From the NCBI GenBank assembly GCA_902488725.1, contig CABTXO010000009.1, forward strand, positions 1 through 16,375: a DNA stretch of 16,375 nucleotides, in the 5' to 3' direction. This stretch comes from an uncultured Bacteroidales bacterium (lineage in GTDB: Bacteria; Bacteroidota; Bacteroidia; Bacteroidales; UBA932). How positions within the stretch are numbered: the stretch's first letter is position 1; each line of letters starts with the position of its first letter. Below, piece after piece: positions 7,563 through 14,663 of the stretch. Position numbers and translations under genes: made by a program. A model generated the notes under the pieces. That model did no database searches and had not been told where the DNA came from. It worked only from the letters and a program-made list of their open reading frames with translations.

Positions 7563-8915
7563 TTATTGCAGCAGGTTGCGGAGGCGGTCGAGGAGGTAGT
7601 CTTCTACTTCGGGCGTCACCGGGCTGGATTCGGTTTCATAGCCGCCGATCCTGTAGGCTTCCTTCGTGCCGATGTAGAAGGGACCGTAGTCCCCGTAGGC
7701 CGCCATCGCCACGAACTTGTTCGGGGCCATGCGCTTGGCGGCGAGCTGGTACTCCACGAAGAGTTCTCCCGGCATGAATACGATTTCCGCCCGGTCTGCC
7801 ACGGACAGGCAGGCGGCCTGTACGGATTGTCCTGCTTTCCGACGCAGGAACCAGCCGTAGCGGCCTGCGCTGTTCGTCAGCACGTTCCGGGACATCGTGG
7901 GCAGGGTTTTGTCCATCTCGGCGACGCTTTCCCGGCAGGGCAGCAGCAGCGGCTCCGTCTTCCAGCGGATGTCTGCAGGTGCGACAGGGTACTTGCGGGT
8001 CGCCTTCCAGGCCTTCGCCATGCCTTCGGCGAGCCGCCGGGCGAAGATCAGCCGGTTCCGGTGGTTCCCGTCGTTGTACTTGCCGGCCGCGATGTTGCCG
8101 CCCGCCCCGTTGAAATGAATATGCAGGGCGTCGGGCACTTCCAGCTCCCGCAGGTAGCGGGCGATCCCCGGAAAGTCCGGATTGGCGACCTCCGTCAGAT
8201 AATAGCTCTGCGGGTGGGTTGCGTAGAAGCTGAGGACCGCCAGCGGCTTTTCCCCGTTCCAGAAACTCAGCAGGGAGACTTCCCGGTCGACCAACCCTTC
8301 CGGTGCCTTGCGGAATTCCTTCCGCTTCGGTTCCGCCGAGTAGCGGGTCGCCCAGGTGCCGTCCTTCAGCCGGACGAGCCGGTTGGACGCGACTTTGTGC
8401 ACGTCGGCCTTGCCCAGTCCGATGTGCGTGACCCTCTCGGCTTTCGGCAGTCCCTGCCGGATGCTCGCCTGGATCTCCCGGATCACCTTCCGGGCGAAGG
8501 TCCCGTCGAATCCGACCGGATCCATGCCCTTTTCCCGCAGGATCTGTTCCGCGGTGAAATCGCAGATGGGCGCATCGTGCTGGTGGATGGTGTGGACTTC
8601 GACATATTCAGGAACGGTCCCCGCGGCTTCGGCTAGGGCTGCCTTGAAGGCATCCTGGCCGCCGTTGGCGATGCCGATCCAGTCCAGGGAACAGAGCACG
8701 ATGGGTTTTTCCGCTCCGAGCAGCACGATGCCTCTGGCGCGGAGCGACAGCGGTCCGCTTGCACGCATGGTCTGGTAGGCCAGCTGGCTCCCGACCGGCG
8801 GGGTCGCATCGACGTCGAAGGTCCCCAGCCGCAAACCCTCCTCCTTCGCCCGCAGCGGAAAAGCTGCGAGGGCGAGGAGGATGCAAATCGAAAGAAAGAA
8901 TGAGTTCTTATTCAA
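7563..8915 (-). CDS. neutral/alkaline ceramidase-like secreted zinc hydrolase B
   Basis: No ATG precedes the signal peptide, so I start at TTG (8915-8913), 14 bp after the stop of the DegT-B gene; this gives 450 residues. Residues 1-23 form a signal peptide (SFFLSICILLALAAF, then PLRA). The rest matches the N-terminal domain family of neutral/alkaline ceramidases. Probable zinc ligands are the histidines in HTIHQHDAP (108-116), His234 in YATHPQS, Glu384 in MPGEL and Tyr407 in AAYGDYG. The nucleophilic serine of true ceramidases (GDVSPN) is absent; this place reads NGAGGNIAAG (269-278). It also lacks the C-terminal Ig-like domain of full ceramidases. It is probably a periplasmic amidase or hydrolase of unknown substrate, last gene of the five-gene operon. 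The family call is good; ceramide cleavage is not supported. Confidence 0.8.
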   Translation of the reverse strand: MNKNSFFLSICILLALAAFPLRAKEEGLRLGTFDVDATPPVGSQLAYQTMRASGPLSLRARGIVLLGAEKPIVLCSLDWIGIANGGQDAFKAALAEAAGTVPEYVEVHTIHQHDAPICDFTAEQILREKGMDPVGFDGTFARKVIREIQASIRQGLPKAERVTHIGLGKADVHKVASNRLVRLKDGTWATRYSAEPKRKEFRKAPEGLVDREVSLLSFWNGEKPLAVLSFYATHPQSYYLTEVANPDFPGIARYLRELEVPDALHIHFNGAGGNIAAGKYNDGNHRNRLIFARRLAEGMAKAWKATRKYPVAPADIRWKTEPLLLPCRESVAEMDKTLPTMSRNVLTNSAGRYGWFLRRKAGQSVQAACLSVADRAEIVFMPGELFVEYQLAAKRMAPNKFVAMAAYGDYGPFYIGTKEAYRIGGYETESSPVTPEVEDYLLDRLRNLLQ

Positions 8916-8929
8916 AATAGCGCAGTGCG

Positions 8930-10300
8930 TCAGATTTTTGCAAGTTCCTTGCGGTTTTCGTAGACCTTCATCACGGCATCGGCGATGTCGTCCATGTCCT
9001 TGATGGTGCCGAGCAGCGGCCCGGAGGCCCAGAGCATGACCATGTGGTCGCAGACCCAGTCGCAGTTCGGCTTTCCGAGTTCTTCCTTGAACTGCATCAG
9101 CCGGCCCGGAGAGTACATGGCCTGGTAGCTCTTGCGGCGGACGATGTTGTCCGTCCAGGGTTCCTTGTGGAGGCCGTTCTTGATGTAGGGGCTGAGACCG
9201 ATGCCTTCCGCCGCCATGGCCTTGAGGAACTTGTCGCGGGTCACGCCGTCCCAATATTCATCGCGGAAGGACCAGGTGTAGAGGTAGAAGGAACCGTTCG
9301 TGGTGCCTTCGTACAGCCGCTGCGGGACGAGGCCCTTGAAGCCTTCAAAGCGCTTGTACAGGTGCTGGGCGTTCCGGTTCCGGATCGTGTTCTGCTCGCG
9401 GGTATGCTCGATCTGGCCCAGGAGGATGGACGCTTCGAGTTCGTTCATGCGGTACTTGGGACCGATCGTGACGGAGTGGCCCTGCTTGTTCGTGCCATGG
9501 TTCTGCACGGTGTAGCAGTCGTCCAACAGCCGTTCGTCGTTGCTGATGATGCCGCCGCCTTCGCCGCAGCAGATGACCTTGGAGGACTGGAAGCTGAAGC
9601 AGCCGGCGTCGCCGATCGTGCCGATCCGCCGGCCCTGGTACTCGGCCAGATGGGCCTGGCAGGCGTCTTCGATCACGCGCAGGTTGTGTTTCTTCGCGAT
9701 CTCCATGATGCGCTGCATGTTGCAGGGCTGTCCCATGATGTGGACCGGCATGATCGCCACCGTGTGCGGGGTGATCTTGCGCTCGACATCTTCGGGGTCG
9801 ATCTGGAAGGAGTCCTTTTCGATGTCCGCCAGAACGGGCAGTGCGCGTGCAGCCAGAATGCCCTGGATGGTGCCCATATCTGTGTAGGGAGAGGTGATGA
9901 TCTCGTCCCCGGGGCCGAAGCCCATCGCTTCCACGACGGTGTGGAGGGACTGGGTGCCGGAGCCGGTGCAGACGCAGCCTTTCGCGCCGATCAGTTCCGC
10001 GAATGCTTTTTCAAATTGGGCGACATTGCCGTTTTTCACGTCGATGCGGCACCATTTGCCGCTCCGGACGGTGTCGGAGACACGGGCTACGATCTTCTCG
10101 TCCACGTAGGGCCATGCGGGCCACACCTTGTTCGGGGCGACCGGCTTTCCGCCCAGCAGGGCGAGCTTCCCGCCCTTGGGGACATAGACGGTCTCGGCCT
10201 GGCTCAGCGGGCCGAGAAATTGCGCGCCGGCGACAGCGGCGGCAGCCGTGGAAACCGTGGTGAGAAATTTCCTGCGGGACATGTCGTTCTTCTCTTTCAT
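8930..10300 (-). CDS. Tat-exported DegT/DnrJ/EryC1/StrS aminotransferase B
   Basis: The 456-residue protein opens with a twin-arginine signal (SRRKFL at 8-13, then an Ala/Val-rich core to about residue 35). M7 (10282) is an alternative start. The rest is a complete fold-type I PLP enzyme of the DegT family: CTGSGTQS (111-118) for the cofactor phosphate, VIEDACQAH with Asp212 for the pyridine nitrogen, and CFSFQSSK with the Schiff-base Lys241, then GEGGG. Family members move an amino group, usually from glutamate or glutamine, to a keto-sugar or cyclitol, normally in the cytoplasm. Here Tat export suggests the enzyme is folded with PLP and then moved to the periplasm. Cys244-Cys245 right after Lys241 are unusual. 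It is about as long as, and clearly paralogous to, DegT-A. Confidence 0.87.
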   Translation of the reverse strand: MKEKNDMSRRKFLTTVSTAAAAVAGAQFLGPLSQAETVYVPKGGKLALLGGKPVAPNKVWPAWPYVDEKIVARVSDTVRSGKWCRIDVKNGNVAQFEKAFAELIGAKGCVCTGSGTQSLHTVVEAMGFGPGDEIITSPYTDMGTIQGILAARALPVLADIEKDSFQIDPEDVERKITPHTVAIMPVHIMGQPCNMQRIMEIAKKHNLRVIEDACQAHLAEYQGRRIGTIGDAGCFSFQSSKVICCGEGGGIISNDERLLDDCYTVQNHGTNKQGHSVTIGPKYRMNELEASILLGQIEHTREQNTIRNRNAQHLYKRFEGFKGLVPQRLYEGTTNGSFYLYTWSFRDEYWDGVTRDKFLKAMAAEGIGLSPYIKNGLHKEPWTDNIVRRKSYQAMYSPGRLMQFKEELGKPNCDWVCDHMVMLWASGPLLGTIKDMDDIADAVMKVYENRKELAKI

Positions 10301-10318
10301 GGTGCTTTTCGTTATGTG

Positions 10319-11686
10319 TTATTGCAGTTTGATTTTGACCAGGTCCTCGATCTCCTTGCCTTCGTGCATGAAGCGGGCCAGGGTGTAGATGTCGTGGTCG
10401 TTGCCGATCGCGATGGAATTGACATAGGTCGGGAAGGTGCCGTCTTCATAGAAGATCGGTCCGAGGTCCTTGTACTCCTTCTTCGGAATGTTGTAGGTGA
10501 CGAGCTCCAGGTACTCCAGACCCTTCGCCGCCCCCATGTTGATCCTGTCCACGCCGGCGACACGCTTGCCGTCCTGGTAGATCGGGGCGCCGGTGAGGTA
10601 GTAGATGGTGCCGTCCGGGGCAATCTTGAAGCCCAGGTAGCCGTAGCTGAACTGGTCGAACATGCCGCTCTTGCGGGAAGCCTCGGAGGTGATGCGGTCC
10701 ACGATTTCAACCTTTCCGGCCTTCGGGTCGAAGGTGAACAGGTAGCCGGAATTGCCATGGACGCCGTAGGCCTTGTTTTCGGGGGCGTACCAGTAGATCT
10801 TCCGCCAGTTGTAGCCCATGCTGCCCGCGTCGGCGGGATCATATTTCCCGAAATAGTCCAGCCGGAGGTTGACGCCTTCCATCTTTTCAGGTGCCTGCAT
10901 CCGGGGATTGTAGCGGAAGATGTCGCCGTCGGCCGTGGAGTAGTACACGTTGCCGTCGCGGGGATCCACGAACATCGAGCGGCAGATCACGCGGAACGTC
11001 GGGGTTCCGAGGTGGGTTTCGCCGTCGTGGGTGGCGGGACCGAGGTTCCGGAGGGCGTTCGCCGTCAGGTCATAGTCCAGGAACAGTCCTTTCGGCCAGG
11101 TGAGGCCGTAGATGTGCTTCCGTTCCGTGTCCATCACCATGGTGATGATGCCTTCGCCGTCCGGGGCGAGAGCCAGGTCGTGCAGCTCGTTCGTCTTCAT
11201 GTCGTAGGACACGAAGTGGCCGCCGGGATAGAGTTTGAAGCCTGCAGGGGCCACGACGGGCATCTGCTCCGCTCCGTTGATCATCTGGTAATAGCCGGCG
11301 TGGGTTGCGAAGTAGAGCTTCCCGTCGCTTTCCGTGAATTCCACATGGCTCTTGCCCTGCGCAATGAAGTTCTGCTGCTTTTCGCCCAACGCCTCGGACA
11401 GGTCAGCCAAGAATTCCGTCTTGTCTGCCGCAGGATCGTAGCGGTAGAGCTGGCCGCCCACGTCATGCCGCGTGGAAGAAAGGACATAGTAGACCTTTCC
11501 GTCGCTGGCCGTGGAGATGGCGTTGTAGGTGTCGTGCGCATCGGTGAATCCCGAATAGTAACGCTGCGCACGCAGGGTGTCGGGGGTTCGGGCCGGCGCT
11601 TCGGCCTGTTTCGGGGCATTCGTCCGGCAACCGGCGAGCAGCAATGCGGCTGCCAGCACACGGATCGGTAGGATAAACTGTCTCAT
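10319..11686 (-). CDS. outer-membrane lipoprotein with seven-bladed beta-propeller
   Basis: The 455-residue protein has a lipoprotein signal (LLLAGC, Cys20) with Arg at +2, so it is probably held in the outer membrane. Seven repeats of the form G-K/N-x-Y-Y/F, each followed by a strand ending in xYD or similar, occur near residues 63, 122, 190, 245, 304, 359 and 431, 55-72 residues apart. That points to a seven-bladed propeller. I recognise no catalytic signature; binding of a carbohydrate or other ligand, or a lyase/lactonase role as in some propellers, are open options. It sits between two aminotransferase/hydrolase pairs, 15 bp after the ceramidase-A stop and 18 bp before DegT-B. A -7 element directly before its ATG suggests an extra internal promoter. 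Confidence 0.8.
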   Translation of the reverse strand: MRQFILPIRVLAAALLLAGCRTNAPKQAEAPARTPDTLRAQRYYSGFTDAHDTYNAISTASDGKVYYVLSSTRHDVGGQLYRYDPAADKTEFLADLSEALGEKQQNFIAQGKSHVEFTESDGKLYFATHAGYYQMINGAEQMPVVAPAGFKLYPGGHFVSYDMKTNELHDLALAPDGEGIITMVMDTERKHIYGLTWPKGLFLDYDLTANALRNLGPATHDGETHLGTPTFRVICRSMFVDPRDGNVYYSTADGDIFRYNPRMQAPEKMEGVNLRLDYFGKYDPADAGSMGYNWRKIYWYAPENKAYGVHGNSGYLFTFDPKAGKVEIVDRITSEASRKSGMFDQFSYGYLGFKIAPDGTIYYLTGAPIYQDGKRVAGVDRINMGAAKGLEYLELVTYNIPKKEYKDLGPIFYEDGTFPTYVNSIAIGNDHDIYTLARFMHEGKEIEDLVKIKLQ

Positions 11687-11690
11687 GTTG

Positions 11691-11698
11691 CAAACGTA
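11691..11698 (-). promoter_or_regulatory. possible internal -7 element before the propeller lipoprotein
   Basis: The minus strand reads TACGTTTG, a perfect TAnnTTTG match inside the 15-bp gap between ceramidase-A and the lipoprotein gene, with only CAAC before the ATG. If active it would give a leaderless transcript of the last three operon genes. Confidence 0.35.
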
Positions 11699-11701
11699 TT
11701 G

Positions 11702-13051
11702 TCAAAGATTGATTTTCATAAGTCCGGCGACGCCGTCCACGATGCGTTCCTCGACGTCGCGTGTCCAGCGTGCGGGCAAGGCGTAGACGCACGGGGCGTC
11801 CATCCCTTCGTAGCGGCCTTCGTCCCAGATCACCGTCGTGGGAATATAGCTCATCACGTCGTTGGCATAACCCATGACGAAGAGGTCATTGCCGTAAAGG
11901 CTTTTGAGGCGGACGGAATAGCCCGAAACCACCTCCCCGCCGAGGGCGACCAGTTTCTGCGATCCGAGGGACCAGACCGCGATCGGATAGGGATAGGACT
12001 TCCGGGCCGGAACCTTCTTCTCGCCGATGCCCAGCACACCTTTCGCCCACCGGGCCCGGTAGTCGTTCCCGCCGGCCAGTTTCTCCAACTCTTGCTTGGA
12101 GAGCGGTGCGTCCAGGGGCAGGTCGATTTCACGGTAGCGCGTGCGGAGACGGCTTTCCCGGGACGGCATCTCTTCGGAGAGCACCTGCTCCACCGAAGCT
12201 GCCAGCTGCTTGCCGTACTGGACGGCCAGGGAAACCTTGTGGTGGGGCAGTGCGTTCTGGTCGGCGCCGGCTCCCTGGAAGAACATTGCCTGTGCGCCCG
12301 GATACATTTTTTCCAGTTCGATCTGGGCGAAACCGGCATAGTCGCCGCTGAACAATTGCGTTGCGAGCACTGTCGGATGGCAGGAATATCCGAACAGAAT
12401 GACCTTGGCGGACCCGTCCGTCCGTTCGACCTTGAGGACGGGGACGGCGTGGTCGTAGGGCCCCTTGAGCTCGGTGGTGGGGGTCAGAGCTTTGACCGGA
12501 TTGTTGCGGCGGTTCACCGCAAAACCGACCTGCCCCATCCCGGTCCGGATCCGGACCGGCTCCAGTTTCTGCATCGAAGCGTCGATGAGCCCCATCAGTT
12601 TCTGTTTTAGTGCTTCCGTGTACTTGTACACGATTGCGCGGTCGGCGGCCTGCATCGGATAGATGAAGTACAAGGCATCCCCCAGCACGGGGCCGGAATG
12701 GGTGTGCGATGCACTCAGGATGATTCTGGCGCGGTCCAGCCCATATTTCAGCCGGACATAGTCCCGGATCTCGTCGGAGAGGTCCTTCGGGAAGCCGAGC
12801 AGGTCGGCCGTAACCAGCACGGCCCGGTTGCCGTCGGCGTCTTCGAGGGTCAAGGCCTTCGCCCAGATGTCGGTCAGCGCGCCTTCGGAAGGAGATTTCC
12901 GGGCGGCGAACCCGGCCATCCACATGGGTTCCTCCGGGGTGATGACGATGCGTGCGCAACCGGCCTTCCAGAGGTCTTCACCCCTCACCGGCAGCGCGGC
13001 AAAGCCGATCAGGCAGAGGACTGCCAAGAAATGTCGTAGTGTCGTTTTCAT
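11702..13051 (-). CDS. neutral/alkaline ceramidase-like secreted zinc hydrolase A
   Basis: The 449-residue protein has a signal peptide (residues 1-24, ending LPVRG). It matches the neutral/alkaline ceramidase N-terminal domain, with all expected zinc-site motifs: SASHTHSGP (His116/His118), YSCHPTVL (His225), GGEVVSG (Glu373) and GYANDVMSYIP (Tyr395). At the site of the ceramidase nucleophile (GDVSPN in characterised enzymes) it reads QGAGADQNA (259-267), so the serine is missing and a different substrate or water-based chemistry is likely. It lacks the C-terminal Ig-like domain. The ATG overlaps the DegT-A stop by 4 bp (ATGA), implying translational coupling. It is a distant paralogue of ceramidase-like B, and closer than B to the classical motif set. 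Confidence 0.85.
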   Translation of the reverse strand: MKTTLRHFLAVLCLIGFAALPVRGEDLWKAGCARIVITPEEPMWMAGFAARKSPSEGALTDIWAKALTLEDADGNRAVLVTADLLGFPKDLSDEIRDYVRLKYGLDRARIILSASHTHSGPVLGDALYFIYPMQAADRAIVYKYTEALKQKLMGLIDASMQKLEPVRIRTGMGQVGFAVNRRNNPVKALTPTTELKGPYDHAVPVLKVERTDGSAKVILFGYSCHPTVLATQLFSGDYAGFAQIELEKMYPGAQAMFFQGAGADQNALPHHKVSLAVQYGKQLAASVEQVLSEEMPSRESRLRTRYREIDLPLDAPLSKQELEKLAGGNDYRARWAKGVLGIGEKKVPARKSYPYPIAVWSLGSQKLVALGGEVVSGYSVRLKSLYGNDLFVMGYANDVMSYIPTTVIWDEGRYEGMDAPCVYALPARWTRDVEERIVDGVAGLMKINL

Positions 13052-14451
13052 TCAAAATTCGCTTTTTCACGCTCCTGCGCCTTCAGGATCTTGCCGGCGT
13101 ACCGGTGGATCTTTTCGACGGCGGTGGCGATGTCGTCCATGGCCGCGTGGTCGGTCAGCAGCATGTTCTGTGACAGCCAGACGGATTCTGCGTTGCAGAG
13201 GGTGTCGCTCTTCGGGCAGGCATTGCGCTCGAGGAAGGCTTTGTAGTCCAGTTCTTCCGGGGAATATACCTTCTTGTACAGCCTGGATTCGAAGGCCGCC
13301 TGGATGAAAGGCTGGGTGTGGAGGGGCGCATAGCCGGATGAGCAGGGGACCCCTTCCGCGGCGAGCGCCTTCAGGAACAGGCTTCTCGGCATCCCTTCGA
13401 ACGCTTCCTTGTCGTAGCGGAAAGGGAAGAGGTGGTACACGGCGCGGTTCGTCTTCGGATACATCCTGGCCGGCTTGATGCCGGGGATTTCCCGAAGAAG
13501 GTGGTCCAGGTACTGACCGTTTTCCCAGCGCAGGGCGGTCGCTTTCTCCAGATCCTGGATCTCGGCCAGGCCGATCGCGGCCTGGTACTCGGAGAACCGG
13601 ACCTTGCCGCCCACCATGAAGGCACCGGCGAGGCTGCCGGCCTGGGTGCCGTAGGGGAGTCCCAGGTTGTGGAAGGAGTAGCACTTGTCCATGAAGGTCT
13701 CGTCGTCGCTGACGATCGCGCCGCCTTCGCCGATGGGCAGGTTCTTGGAATTCTGGAAGCTGAAGCATCCGGCGTGGCCGAGGGTTCCGACCTTCCTGCC
13801 GTCATATTCGGCAAGATGGGCCTGGCAGGCATCCTCGATCACGATCAGGTTGTGCCTTCTGCCGATCTCCAGAATCCGGTCCATGTCGGCCGGAATGCCC
13901 AGGATATGCACCGGCAGGATGGCGCGGGTCTTGTCGGTGACCATCTTTTCGATGTTCTCCGGATCGATCTGGTAGGTTTCGGGATCGACATCTGCGAACA
14001 CCGGAATGGCACCGTTCATCAGGATCGCCTGGACGGAGGCGACGAAGGTGTAGGGGGTGACGATCACTTCGTCTCCCACCCCGATGCCGGACTGGGCGAG
14101 GGCGGTGATCAAGGCGTTCGTGCCGTTCACGACGCTGAGGCAGCGCTTCGCCCCCAGCATCCCGGCCCAGGTCCGCTCAAATTCCGCCGTGACCTTGGCA
14201 CGGGACCACACGCCGCTCCGGAGCACGGAGAGCACCCGTTCTTCGTAGTCCGGGGTCTTCCAGACCGGCCAGGCGGGCCAGCCGGCGGCATGGATCTTCC
14301 TGCCGCCGAGAATGGCGGGCATCGAAGCCTTCGCTTCCGCCGCCTCCGCCGCTGCGCCCCGCAGCGAACCCGGGGTAAACAAGGAAGCCAGGAACAGGCC
14401 TGCGCCAGTCAGGGCTCCGTTTTTCAAAAATTTTCGTCTTCCGTTGTCCAT
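13048..14451 (-). CDS. Tat-exported DegT/DnrJ/EryC1/StrS aminotransferase A
   Basis: This 467-residue protein, first of the operon, starts with a twin-arginine signal (GRRKFLK at 4-10, then a hydrophobic stretch to about residue 30). The PLP fold is complete: VNGTNALIT (108-116) for cofactor phosphate, VIEDACQAH with Asp207, and CFSFQNSK with the catalytic Lys236 followed by NLPIGEGG. It should transfer an amino group to or from a keto-sugar or cyclitol-like compound, in the periplasm if the Tat signal works. It shares long identical stretches with DegT-B around the active site (IEDACQAHLAEY in both). A -7 element lies 25 bp upstream, and the SusC gene is divergent across 491 bp. GDP-perosamine or ArnB-like activities are typical of cytoplasmic relatives; the substrate here is unknown. 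Confidence 0.88.
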   Translation of the reverse strand: MDNGRRKFLKNGALTGAGLFLASLFTPGSLRGAAAEAAEAKASMPAILGGRKIHAAGWPAWPVWKTPDYEERVLSVLRSGVWSRAKVTAEFERTWAGMLGAKRCLSVVNGTNALITALAQSGIGVGDEVIVTPYTFVASVQAILMNGAIPVFADVDPETYQIDPENIEKMVTDKTRAILPVHILGIPADMDRILEIGRRHNLIVIEDACQAHLAEYDGRKVGTLGHAGCFSFQNSKNLPIGEGGAIVSDDETFMDKCYSFHNLGLPYGTQAGSLAGAFMVGGKVRFSEYQAAIGLAEIQDLEKATALRWENGQYLDHLLREIPGIKPARMYPKTNRAVYHLFPFRYDKEAFEGMPRSLFLKALAAEGVPCSSGYAPLHTQPFIQAAFESRLYKKVYSPEELDYKAFLERNACPKSDTLCNAESVWLSQNMLLTDHAAMDDIATAVEKIHRYAGKILKAQEREKANFE

Positions 14452-14476
14452 AAAGCATTCACTTCTTTTCTATTTT

Positions 14477-14484
14477 CAAATATA
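14477..14484 (-). promoter_or_regulatory. -7 promoter element for the five-gene exported operon
   Basis: The minus strand reads TATATTTG, a perfect TAnnTTTG match and identical to the transketolase element. Transcription should begin near 14473, leaving a leader of about 22 nt before the DegT-A ATG at 14451. Confidence 0.65.
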
Positions 14485-14512
14485 GCGTTCATTTTTCCGA
14501 ATAAGGTATGAA

Positions 14513-14555
14513 TTTGCGAAATTGTTTTGCTGATTTGCGAAAACTTTTTGCGAAA
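14513..14555 (-). promoter_or_regulatory. three direct repeats of TTTGCGAAA, candidate operator
   Basis: TTTGCGAAA occurs at 14513-14521, 14534-14542 and 14547-14555, all in the same direction. The first two are 21 bp apart, about two helical turns. The cluster begins about 29 bp upstream of the operon -7 element, the usual place for an activator or repressor site. The flanking TTT/AAA arms give each copy a short dyad. Confidence 0.4.
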
Positions 14556-14663
14556 ACGCATTTTCTGTTGCTCATATCGCACCGATTTGCAGGCATATGT
14601 AAATTTTCGTTTTTTGATGATTATTTTTTCGGTTTTTGTCAATTATGGCAAAATGACATTGCG

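Noticed and set aside
8916..9254. Longer N-terminus for ceramidase-like B reaching back into DegT-B
   Set aside because: It would overlap over 300 bp of DegT-B in another frame and bury the signal peptide; the TTG start explains the data better.
9044..11671. 875-codon plus-strand frame across DegT-B and the propeller lipoprotein
   Set aside because: It is antisense to two well-supported genes, its composition is typical of shadow frames, and it has no recognisable motif.
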